Below are positions 23,901-34,408 of a stretch of 64,000 nt of DNA, piece by piece. The stretch is from Cryptomeria japonica (taxonomy: Eukaryota; Streptophyta; Pinopsida; Cupressales; Cupressaceae). The stretch's first letter is position 1. Each line of letters opens with the position of its first letter. The position numbers and the translations under genes are program-made. The notes below the pieces were generated by a model. The model had not been told where the DNA came from and did not search any database. It saw only the letters and a program-made list of their open reading frames with translations. The stretch is taken from contig NC_081405.1 of NCBI RefSeq assembly GCF_030272615.1, forward strand, positions 21,930,047 to 21,994,046, given 5' to 3'.

Positions 23901-24980
23901 ATGCACTCCATTCCAAATTTCTCATTTGAGCAAGTTAATTTCATACAAGAAACTGTTGTTGATGATGCTACAAGTCAGGTCGGGCCCCAAAGTGGGTCCG
24001 GCTAAAAAAAATTCGTTTTCATTCAACTGACCCTTGAAAAACTTTCAGGCATCTTGAACATGCCTCTGGAGTTGATCAACCAAATTTTTGGATCACTGAA
24101 CTGAGTTTGCAACTTCTAGGCACTTGTACCCAAAACACTGAAATGGCCTCAGGAATTGGCTCTAAAAACTGATTAAAACATCTTTCTATATCCCGCCATC
24201 TAAAGGACAAGTAGTCTGATATATTAACTATCACCCTGCAAAACCACTCCTCATGACGAATCCCGATTGGTAAGATATTAATGCACAAAGTTGATTAAAT
24301 TGCTCTGCCAACATTTGAACATGTTAAAATTAGTGTGCAGGGACCTCAAAATGCCCTTACTAAAAATATCAAATGATCTCCGTAGATCCCCAAATCTGGG
24401 GCATAGATACTTTGAAGTACAAAGAAGACCTTGGAATTCTTAGCTCGACTGGGAAGCTGATAGGGTGCAAATGGTGGGTTCATGAAAATGGCAACTTAAG
24501 AAAGGCAACAATGAAAGTGCAGAAAACTCAATCAAATGGCTCAAGAAACCCTCTTGGCAAACTGATCAAACGTATTGGCTATGACTTGAAACTTGGCATG
24601 TGGACTCACCTATATGCATAGAATTCAATTCACTTTGAATTTTGACATGACGATCTACTGGTCAAAAGTTATAGGTCCTCAAAATAGGCCACTTAATAAA
24701 ATCTGAATATGTGCACAAAACAACTTTCAGTCCACCCCTTGAAATGGGTACTTGATAAACTGATCCAAACTGAAATTTGAAAGTTTAAGAACACTTAATA
24801 GGCCAGATTAAAGGTGTAGGACACATTTCCCAAGCCTTTCCCCTTGATAATCAATTGGCTCCATTTTACATGCCGCAAAATAGGCCTCTCGGGTTGACTC
24901 ATTAGGTGGTCATTTGAAAGTGCAGATGCAAAATTTGAAATGGGCCTCTCAAATTCACTAAAAGTTTACAAGTCCCAATA
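20964..24980 (-). repeat. 3' LTR of element D (4017 bp)
   Basis: Starts TGTTGGTTCT and ends AGTCCCAATA on the plus strand. It can be followed base by base against 27875-31567 plus 39560-39851, with frequent single substitutions and a few indels, which indicates considerable age. Open frames inside it (for example 21665-22042 minus and 23420-23832 plus) are not kept open in the other copy and are not called as genes. The region 22749-23773 is an internal diverged tandem array. Confidence 0.9.
22749..23773 (-). repeat. Diverged ~67-105-bp tandem array inside the 3' LTR of D
   Basis: A motif close to GCCAATTTGCATTTGCTT followed by GAAGTTT and AACACCTYT recurs about 13 times (near 22749, 22816, 22921, 23014, 23108, 23171, 23240, 23332, 23431, 23508, 23585, 23665 and 23738). 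Between motifs lie variable stretches that often contain GCAGGGGAA or GGCAAGG. The array is present unit for unit in the other LTR at about 29648-30650, so it predates this insertion. Confidence 0.75.
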
Positions 24981-25592
24981 GTGGCTCTGACTAGGGATGG
25001 TTGATTCCAAGATTAACACAAGAATTCAGGATCTATGGTAGAGCAGACCACCCAAAAAATAGGACACTTCTCTTCCTCTGAAAAACATGGGTTCCTTATT
25101 CTACCCAAATAGTAGGGCTCCTTATTGAAAACCACACAACTAAAAACAAAGCAACTGTACAATAGAAATTATTTACAAAATGGTCCCGAGCCATCAAAAC
25201 TAAAACCAACTCTTTCCCTTATCAAAAATCTGATTCTCATCACTTAATAATGTAAACAATCTGAAGCAAACACTGATCATCATAGAAATGTTTCTATTAT
25301 GACGCACATCTTTCAACATGCTTTTCTAATTAGCATTATACACATACTCATCATGAACATAATTTTGAACCTTACTTTCATGATCAACCACTGAAACATG
25401 TCCATTCTTTTCATCATCTACTAAATGCAATAGATCGACATCTTTAATATCTCATTCTTGAAAAAATGAACATACCTCTGGCTCAAGCATGTAATCTGAA
25501 ATAATATTTGAACATTCACTCATCTTCACATGAAAAACTTCAAGATGGGGTTCAAACACACTAGTAAGCAACCCATTACAAAAATCTTCATC
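24981..25592 (-). other. 3' non-coding region of element D
   Basis: AT-rich, no convincing gene. Beside the LTR (24981-25000, GTGGCTCTGACTAGGGATGG) there is no clear pyrimidine run, so a normal polypurine tract is not evident on the minus strand. Possible decay or an unusual tract. Confidence 0.5.
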
Positions 25593-26492
25593 CTAACACA
25601 TGTCACTACTACATGGAATGGTATCAGCATCATGAATTGGTTCATCATTTATGACATTTGGCTGATCAATTATTTCTTCATACAAAGGGTTAGAGACCAA
25701 ATGAAGAATCCCCTTATGAACATTGTGACAATGAAGTGGTTGGTCCACATCTATATCGATATCAAATAAAACATTAGAAAATTTGCTAAAGATACCATCC
25801 ACCCTATTATCATAATCATCTTCATCAGACAAAGAAGAAATTGAAACTAGGTTGGAACTATCCTCAGCATTCCATGTTTCACAACCACAAAATTTCATCC
25901 TATGACCATCATTCTGAGAATCAAGATATTCATACTTATCTTTCCATAATTGATCTTCTTTACCAATAGAACACTCATCATCAGTCAAAAAATAAAAATG
26001 AATATCACTGCCATTTACTTCATCTGATGAATTTCCAGCATGTTCACTTGAATTTTTTGTCACAAAACTATCTATTAGATCAACATGTTGTTCATCAAGT
26101 GTATAAGCATTCAGTTCACAATCCTTTTCAGAAAAATCCTCTTCACCATATTGCAGAAGGTCTTCATTAATAACTCTAAGGCTCTCCAACATTTGAACTT
26201 TCTTGTCCACAACTTCAGGAGCTTTTCTAAGTTTTGCAATCCTCTTCAATTGCGCTGCACTTTGTTGTTCAACATGACATTCTTTAAAAATATTTTCATT
26301 AGTGTCGGTTGTATTTTCATTGCAATCATGTGTACCATTAAAATTAACTGAATTAATTTTGTGCACAACTTTCATATTAGAAAGATCATCAACATGGTTA
26401 CAAGAAGTGAAATCTAAAAATACTCTCACTTCATCTTCAACACAATTGGCATTATCAATATCTATATGAGGATCAGCCATTGTTTGCACCAA
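25593..26492 (-). CDS. Acidic 299-codon ORF of unknown function in element D
   Basis: It opens at an ATG at 26492 (MVQTMADPHIDIDNANC) and ends at 25593. The protein is strongly acidic, rich in Asp, Glu, Asn and Ser, with a basic patch (QLKRIAKLRKAPEVVDKKVQ) at about residues 80-100. I see no zinc knuckle, aspartic protease motif, membrane segment or catalytic signature. It lies about 100 bases downstream of the gag-like frame on the same strand, where a protease/polymerase gene would normally be. A frame this long is notable in an element whose gag is broken. It could be the C-terminal part of a divergent gag polyprotein, an accessory protein, or chance survival. Function unknown. Confidence 0.5.
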   Translation of the reverse strand: MVQTMADPHIDIDNANCVEDEVRVFLDFTSCNHVDDLSNMKVVHKINSVNFNGTHDCNENTTDTNENIFKECHVEQQSAAQLKRIAKLRKAPEVVDKKVQMLESLRVINEDLLQYGEEDFSEKDCELNAYTLDEQHVDLIDSFVTKNSSEHAGNSSDEVNGSDIHFYFLTDDECSIGKEDQLWKDKYEYLDSQNDGHRMKFCGCETWNAEDSSNLVSISSLSDEDDYDNRVDGIFSKFSNVLFDIDIDVDQPLHCHNVHKGILHLVSNPLYEEIIDQPNVINDEPIHDADTIPCSSDMC

Positions 26493-26595
26493 ACAACTCT
26501 AATTTTCATTTGGAATTAAATTATTGTGGTTGCCAGCACAAGTATGAACACCAAAACTCTTAACATTACTTCTCACTTCACACTTAGTTGCAACA

Positions 26596-27240
26596 TTACA
26601 AGCACGACAGCAGACACCGGTAGATAAAAGCCCCTTTACGAATACCATATTTTAAGTTTTTCTCTATGTCCATGGCTGTCACAAAAGCTTGATGTAATGT
26701 ATTTGGCTCTTTATCCCTCAACATGTAACTCATCTTACTTCCAAAGGCATCCAAATAAATCACTAAAAATACTTCAGCATTCAGTCTATACCCTTGTGGG
26801 ATCTCAGTTAGTTCTTTGGAAAATCTAACATTGAAGGCTGGCACTAATTCACCTTCCTCAACTCTAATCTTCATCAACTTCCTCAGTGTATCATTAAAGT
26901 TTATTCTCTTAGAAAATTGCTCGAGAAAAGATGCAACTAATTCTTCCCATGAGGGAATAGAAGCTTCCTGCAAAAACAAGAACCAAATCCTGGCATCCCC
27001 TTTCAAGCTAAGAACAAACAACTTCATGCAAATATCCTCATGATAGATATCATAGTCATTCATTAAATTAAAAAAGTTTTGTGCATGCATTCTTACTGAT
27101 TGTAACTAGTCCCCATTAAACAATGGTAAGTGCTTCCTAATGTCACTTGGAATTTGATTCGGGTAACCAGGTATGCCATCAAAACAGAATGGCACATAAC
27201 CTTTAATGGATAAATTTCTACAACAATCCATTACTAGCAG
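26596..27240 (-). pseudogene. gag-like gene of element D (gypsy type)
   Basis: The open part 27090-26596 contains the retrotransposon gag (capsid) pattern: KLFVLSLKGDARIWFLFL, then SWEELVASFLEQF, then LRKLMKIRVEEGELVPAFN. This spacing is typical of Ty3/gypsy capsid, as in the Athila/Tat group. Upstream codons to about 27240 (a YPNQIPSDIRKHLPLFNGD stretch) belong to the same protein but are separated by a TAG at about 27108, so the apparent ATG at 27090 is internal. No zinc knuckle follows. The product would form particles for packaging the element RNA if a related intact copy is made. Confidence 0.75.
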
Positions 27241-27852
27241 CAACCTTGCTTGAATACATTCACTATTTTCAACCAATAAAAATTATTGCAGCTAGAGTCT
27301 ACCTTCTCTATTATTCAAAATACTTCACACATGCCTTTAAGCTAATAGGAGTATGCAACCTAACTTATTCCTTTTCCTTCTTAGTGCCGAAACTCACTTG
27401 GTAAGGAACAAAATTTCTTACAATCTTTAAAACCAATTTTGGCAAATACCTGGATATTGCACCTACTGCTCTGGTATTTGGTAAGATCTTTCTCACATCT
27501 TCTAACATTGTACACTGATCTTTATACAGAGTCGCCACCTCCTTCACGGGAGGAAAATATCTTCAATAAATTTATGGGATGTTCAATCTTAAAACTCCAA
27601 GCATTTGCTAAATCTTTGTTGTAAGCTCACCAAATCTTTTAAAACTTTTACAACAATACACATTGGTGCAGAGATCTTTCAGAGTCGCCACTCACTACTG
27701 TGAGAATTTATAGAATCATTTATTAAACATGAATAGATTTGGACTTACACAAAGATAAAAGGACAACAAATTTACAACCCTTTTATGACTCTTTCCTCAA
27801 AAGGACATGGCTGGACTAACTAGCTTTAATTTGACAAAAATATTACATCATT
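27241..27852 (-). other. Leader of element D with two extra primer-site-like motifs
   Basis: No gene supported; short open frames (27365-27547 minus, 27439-27624 plus) lack protein features. CAGAGTCGCCA occurs at 27527-27537 and 27680-27690, each after GATCTTT, and the true primer site at 27861-27871 reads CAGAGTCACCA. Read on the minus strand all three give TGGCGACTCTG or TGGTGACTCTG. Confidence 0.6.
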
Positions 27853-27871
27853 CTCCCCAGCAGAGTCACCA
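27853..27871 (-). other. Primer-binding site of element D
   Basis: Minus strand TGGTGACTCTGCTGGGGAG, three bases inside the LTR end at 27875. It differs from the initiator tRNA-Met type used by the copia elements here. TGGCGACTC-type sites are known from Tat/Ogre-like gypsy elements (assigned to tRNA-Arg in some), so a gypsy ancestry is likely. Confidence 0.75.
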
Positions 27872-27874
27872 TTT

Positions 27875-30800
27875 TGTTGGTTCCTTTTTATGCTAAACAA
27901 CAAAATCAGCAACCAATATAATCTGCAACCAAATTTTGAAAGGTAGCTAACCTGAAAAATGATTTCAAAAGACAAACTGGACCAACTTAACAAGGATATT
28001 TAATCCTTCTTCTCTTCAGGCTCTACAAGGCCTAGGCAGGTTTACCTGTGATGCACTTCAAATACAATCTAGAACTCACATACAACATCACCATTAAAGC
28101 AGAAATCTCAAACATAGCTCAACAATAAGGAAAGTACTACAAACTAGCTATATTCACATTTACTCTCAATTACATTTGAGCTTGAGATAGGTGAAACACT
28201 ACCATAGAACAAAAAGAAAAATATATTCTAATTGGATTTTAAAAATGGTTTTTTGACAATCCTTCAACATTACAAAAGACTAGTACCTTATCCTAGCCAT
28301 AGAGTCATGCATAAAATTGGAAGAGAAATCTCAGATGCAAGTTACTTTTGACATTGAATTTTCATGTATTAATGCATTACATTAACACAATCCTTTGCTA
28401 TGTCACAAAATCATACTTATATATACATCCAATATACATATTCAAAATCATTAATGTTGGGTTTTCGGATTTAAATCCTTCCTAGAAGAATACCCAAAAG
28501 ACAAACATTACACTCTTAGAGAAGACAGAAAGAGACAAATCCAAATTACCCTTGATAAAATGAAAGTGTATAAATTCAAATGGTATCTTGGAGACAATTT
28601 TGTGGAAACTCACACATGCCTTGCATATGTGTAAACCTGCAAACTAAAACAAAACCTACAACAAAGACAACACTAAAAACCCAACATAAACACATTGTTA
28701 TTTGTAAAGAATGAAAAATGCCATCACTGGAACCTATAATTTCGGATTTCTCCCTTGGAGAAAATTTCTAAAAAACTGGGAACCCATCCAAATGAGAAGA
28801 ATTGAGAATAAAAAGAAGAGGGAAAAAGATTAGATCTACATCAGAAATCGCCAAGTGTCCTCTTTCCCCAACTGAAGATTTTCCTTTATCCTTCCTATGT
28901 AAACTTCTCTCAAAATATCTAAGATCTATTAAAAATAACTATAGAACTAAATTCCTCATTCTGAAAGCTTTCCAACGGTGTACAATATGCCTATATTTGG
29001 GTAAACAATACCCCTCCAATCAATTAATCTCGAATGTAGACCATCATTTAAATTTTTGAATGTTTCTACTATAGCTGGGACTATATTAATTAAATTTGAT
29101 TTTAGCCTGATTTTCAACCTGCGCTCCGCCATGTGGCACCTTGCGATTTTCTCGTGAGTCCTACTGGGATGACACCTCACCTGCCACTGGAGCACAGCTG
29201 GACCACCTCATCTGTCGCTGACACTTGGACCCACCAACTCATCAGTCATTGATTCACTAAGGGTAACATTCATGCATCTTCACATAGCGGATCAACGATG
29301 ACCATTGATCTAGGATGGACCTGCTTGATCTTTAACATGCGAACTGCTCACCTGTCGAGCCCACCACTTGGTTGCTGATCCACAAAGGGTAACATTCGTG
29401 TATCTGTGCATAGCAGATCAGCGACGGTTGTCAGATATTCCTCAACTTACTCACTGGTTAATTCACCCTCTTACTGCAAAAGGTGGGTGCCTCGGGATGC
29501 ATGCACATGCATGAAGTCCACCAGGTCACTCATCTAGCCTCTTGTCAAAAGCCTTTAGCCTTTGACACTACAAATATGTGTGTTTTTGTATTTAAATACA
29601 TAAACCTCCCTCTCCACAACCAATGTGGGATATATGGTTTTATGCTTGGCAATTGAACTTGCATGAAAATTTCTTCGCCATTCCACCTAATGCAGGAGAT
29701 GATGGCTTTAATGTCTGCCATTTATGCATTTGCTTGGAATTTAACACCTCCTCAGGGCTGTTGGCAAAGGGTGCGTTCAACTAGTTTTATGCCTGCTAAT
29801 TGCCTTTGTTGGAACTTTCTTAATGGCTTAACCAATACCACGCCATCTGCACTTCACGCACAACAGGGGAAACTTGGCAATACCCTGCCAATTTGCATTT
29901 GCTTTAAGTTTCAACACCTTTTCACATCCTACCATGCAGCAGGGAATACTGGCAAGGTCGTGGGTTTTAGCTTTACACCTGCCAAATGAATTTGCTTTAA
30001 TGGTTTTAATGCCTCTTTAAAACCACGCAGGTCAAACACCTACCAATAGCATTTGCCTAAAATTTATAAATGCCTCCACCCATAGCGCAAAAGAACTTTG
30101 GTTGCACAAGCCAATTTCATTTACTTGATGTTTAAACACCTCTCCACCATACAATGCACCACGCATAGAAACGAAATGTTGATAAAGTCGTGGAACTTGG
30201 ATTTAAGCCTACCAAATGCATTTGTTTGAAAACTTCAAAACCTTTTCAACGCCATTCCCATAGCTCATGGCAGGGGAGAGTTTTGCCTTTAACGCCATTG
30301 CATAGGCTACCAATATGCATGTTGCTGAAGTTTAAAAACCTTACCATACTCCACTCCACATAGGGAGAAATCAGTCTACACTAGCCAACGCATTTGGTTG
30401 GAAGTTTCATGGTCTTTTACATAGCCATCGCCAGTAGGGAGGCATGTGAGGGAATGAGGTCTACTAATTGCATTCACTTTAAAAAATTTAATAATGCCCT
30501 TTGTTAACTACACACCACCCACAGAGTTTGGTTTCAAACATACAAATTACATTTGCTTGGAGGTTTCATGGTATTTTACCCTACTACACGTGGAAGGGCA
30601 GGGCAATTACACTTGCCAATCTGAATTTGCATCAAAGTTTCATCGCCTTAGTCACATGTCATTTTTCATTTCAGCTTCTTCCCTTAGCTTCATTGAAATC
30701 TTGTGAATAGTATTGGTGCCTATGAGTCCTCTTTCAATATATCAATATTTATGGAGACAATCCTGCGTACATGGTTTGACGCACTCCATTCCAAATTTCT

Positions 30801-31567
30801 CATCTGAGCAAGTTAATTTCATAAAAGAAACTGTTGTTGATGAAGCTACAAGTCAAGTTGGGCCCCAAAGTGGGTCCGACTAAAAATTTTTTTGTTTTCA
30901 TTCAACTGACCCTTGAAAAACTTTCAGGCATCTTGAACATGCCTTTGGAGTTGATTGGCAAAATTTTCAGATCACTGAACTGAGTTTGCAACTTTCGGAC
31001 ACTTGTGCCCAAAACACTGAAATGGCCTCAGGAACTGGCTCTGAAAATTGATTAAAACATCTTTCTATATCCCACCATCTGAAGGACAAGTAGTCTAATA
31101 TATTAACTATCACCTTACAAAACCACTCCTCATGACGAATCCCAAGTGGTAAGATATTAATGCACAAAGTTGATTAAATTGCTCGGCTAGCATTTGAACC
31201 TGTTAAAATTAGTGTGGAGGGACCTCAAAATGCCCTTAGTAAAAATATCAAATGATCTCCGTAGATCTCCAAATCTGGGGCATAGATACTTTGAAGTACA
31301 GAGAAGACCTTGGAATTCTCAGTTTGACCGGGAAGTTGATAGGGTGCAAATGGTGGGTTCATGAAAATGACAACTTAACAGAGGCAACAATGAAAGTGTA
31401 GAAAACTCAATAAAATGGCTCAAGAAACCCTCTTGGCAAAAAGATCAAACGAATTCACTATGACTTGAAACTTGGCATGTGGACTCATCTATATGCATAG
31501 AATTCAATGCACTTTGAATTTCAACATGACCATCTATTGGCCAAAAGTTGTAGGCACTTAAAGTAGG
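27875..31567 (-). repeat. 5' LTR of element D, main part (split by gypsy G)
   Basis: Matches 20964-24670 in order. It stops at 31567 with GTAGG, the target of the gypsy insertion, and continues at 39560. The diverged array recurs at about 29648-30650. Confidence 0.9.
31563..31567. repeat. Target-site duplication of gypsy G, left copy
   Basis: GTAGG, identical to 39555-39559. Confidence 0.93.
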
Positions 31568-33216
31568 TGGTGCAGAGCACCTAGCTCAAAGTTGTCTTTT
31601 CTTGCATTTTAGAGTTTTTTGTGTGATTTCAAGTTATTTTATGTTGTAATAAGGTGGAATAAATCCTATGATTCTTTTTGAAGCCATAGTTTGGTTGTCC
31701 ACACTTTTGTTGTGCTCAGGATCCAAAATTGTCATTATCCTGAAATATTGTCAAAATGGCAATTTTTGGTTTGTACCAGGTGGATACCTGGAAACTTGCT
31801 AGAATATTTGGAAATGGTTTAAATCCATTGTGGGATGCCATTTGAGTGATTTTTCAGGCCTTGAGAGCCTTGGAGTGTGTTTTTGCACTCATAGGTAAAA
31901 GTATTCAAAAATTGGTCATGACAATATTTGCATTTTTTAGGCAAAAGTTGCCCATGAAGGAAATGGCATTGAAAGTTGGTTGGAACCAAATTAAAGTGGT
32001 GTATAAAACCTTCTAATAATCTCCAATAACAGGTTAATCAAATTTTGGTTTGCATTCAATTCATTTGCCAAGGGTTTCCTATGCTTTTTCTCACATTTGG
32101 ACTGTTTGTGCTTTGAATTTTTTTATTTTGTATGACCTGTACGGTATGGTACGATGATCATAGTAGCATAGGAAGTTAGAAATTTTTTTTACTTTTACAA
32201 CAAGTATAATATGAAGGTCTGAAGTGCTTTGGATCAAAAGTTGTCACTGTTTTTGTAAAAAAATTGCTCACAAACCCTTGAAATTTGGGGTTTTGATTAT
32301 AAAAATGCATTTTACTTGAGCATCCATGAATGGCACAAGTTACAATCCATTGGATGGCTTGGGTAGGCTCTTTAAATAGTTTTAGAGTAGGCATTTTGTG
32401 TTTTTGTAGGGCAGAAGGAGGAGAAAGGGTGAGATGAATAACACACAAGCTTTTAGCTAGTGTGTGGGGGCAGCAGAGATTGCTCATTTTCAGTGCCATG
32501 GAGAAGTGATACCCTAGAAATCCATAGAGTTTTGGAAAGGTCTATGGGTTTACCAAAATAATACAAGATTATTTTGGTTGGTGATTTTGACTGGTGAAGA
32601 GTTTGGAGCACATCTTCCAAAACTGCTTGGAAGCCCTAAACCCCTTTAAAATAGTTCTTTTTTCAGTTACCCTAGTTGTACGACAAACCCAGATGGGAAA
32701 ATTTGTGATCTTGTTTAAATTCCAAATGGGTATCTGAATATGTAAAATTATTTGGGGGTTGTTAGGAAAGTTTGGGGAAAAAATACCAAAAAATAGTCCA
32801 AGAAGGGCTAGTCAAATAGGCCTAATAGCAACCGGTAGAAGCAAGTTGAAATCCTAGGGCTTGGGAGGAAGGTGTAGACCTTGTCAATGAATAAAATCCT
32901 TGAAAATACCTACACAAAAGTACCATAACCTTTGAACATGCTTTTAGAGTGAAGATCCTTGGTGGAGGTCTTTGGAGCCTAGTTGGAGCTTTGGGAACCT
33001 AGTAGGAGACCATCTCAAAATCAGAGATTTGGGTCAAAACCAACAAGAAACCTCAAGAGGATATACCTAGGAGGAAAGCCAATAGATTTTAGGCCTTGGA
33101 GGTCTAAGGAGTTTACCCTAACAAGTTACCTTGGAGGAGCTTGAGTAGAAGGGTGAGTAGAGGAGTTGGGGTGAGTAAGGGTGAATTGGAGAGCTAGGCA
33201 CAAGAACTCTGCATCA
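31568..33216 (+). repeat. 5' LTR of gypsy G (1649 bp)
   Basis: Starts directly after GTAGG and ends ACTCTGCATCA, three bases before the primer site. It matches 37905-39554 with scattered single-base changes. Confidence 0.95.
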
Positions 33217-33219
33217 GAG

Positions 33220-33231
33220 TGGTATCAGAGC
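33220..33231 (+). other. Primer-binding site of gypsy G
   Basis: TGGTATCAGAGC, the standard initiator tRNA-Met complement, three bases after the 5' LTR. Confidence 0.9.
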
Positions 33232-33253
33232 CATTCTTTGAAAGATTTTTTGT

Positions 33254-34355
33254 ATGTCAGATTGTGAAGAGTCAAAAGAAAGTTCTATGCCTCCAAAGGC
33301 AATGACTCCAGAAGCCATCCGACAGATGGTGGCAGAGATGATAGAAGGATTGAAGGATATAGAAGGAAGTAGAGGAACCAAAGAGACAAAGAAGGAGAAG
33401 GGAAAGGTTAAGACAAAATGGGGTGATGAGACTGATGAAGAAGTGGAAGATGGAGAGTAACTAGCAGCAATAGCTATGCCTCAAGACCAAAAGTTATTCA
33501 TAGATGTAGTCAAATCCATTTCTAATTACAATCTGGATGGATTACCCAAATATGGAGGAAACCTCAATGGAGAAGAGTTGCTAGATTGGATAGAAGATCT
33601 CAATAATCATTTTGATTACAAAGAGGTAGCAGAAGAGAAAAGAGTTAATGTGGCCAAATCAAGAATGAGAGGATCAACATTGGTTTGGTGGAATATGATG
33701 CAAGAAGAAAGGATACAAGAAGCCAAAAAGAAGATAACTTCATGGGAGTGTATGAAGATCAGACTGAAGGCACAATTCCTTCCAGGAGATTATGAAGTTC
33801 AAATTCATAAGAGACTTCAAAATCTGAAACAAAGGGAGCTAGATGTCAATGTTTACATGGAGGAATTCCATAAGATAAGCCTCAGAGCTAAGAAGCATGA
33901 GAATGAGGTGGATAAATTGGCTAGATACATGAATGGATTGAGACAAAATATACAAGATGAAATTAGTATCCTTACTCCTGATACCGTTCATAAGTGTTTT
34001 TAGTTATCATTAAGGGCAGAAGACAAAATCAAGAGGAGGAGTGAACAAAATCAAAAGTTTAGAGGTGGCAGATCCTTTAGAGGAAGGGGCACTTTTAGTA
34101 GAGGACAGCGAACATCAAGGAATGAAGAAAACTCCAGGAAAGAAGGTGGTGGAGATTCTTCAAGGGGGCCATTTAGAGGATCCTTCAAAGGAAGAAACAA
34201 TTCTAGGGGCAAATTTGGAAGCTCAAGAAGAGGAAATTCAGTTTTCACTGGTAGATGTTACAATTGTAATCAAGTTGGCCACACAATGGGAAGGTTTCTG
34301 GAGAAAGCAACCAGCTCTTCACACTCATACATGGGTGAGAGAAGAACACAATTAG
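33254..34355 (+). pseudogene. gypsy G gag
   Basis: The leader peptide frame 33254-33460 (MSDCEESKESSMPPKAMTPEAIRQM) is acidic and ends at a TAA; the capsid frame 33476-34003 follows after it. The capsid has the retrotransposon gag pattern (LLDWIEDLNNHFDYKEV, RMRGSTLVWWNMMQ, MKIRLKAQFLPGDYEVQ, YMEEFHKISLRA). After a TAG at 34001 the nucleocapsid is rich in Arg/Gly/Ser and holds one zinc knuckle at about 34258-34299, CYNCNQVGHTMGRF, where the last Cys is replaced by Phe. The product is the capsid and RNA-binding protein. The missing zinc ligand and two stops show decay. Confidence 0.85.
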
Positions 34356-34408
34356 TATAGGAAGAAGACAATCAAAGTCTGTCTTCCCCTCTCAGCAAGG
34401 CAGGCCCA

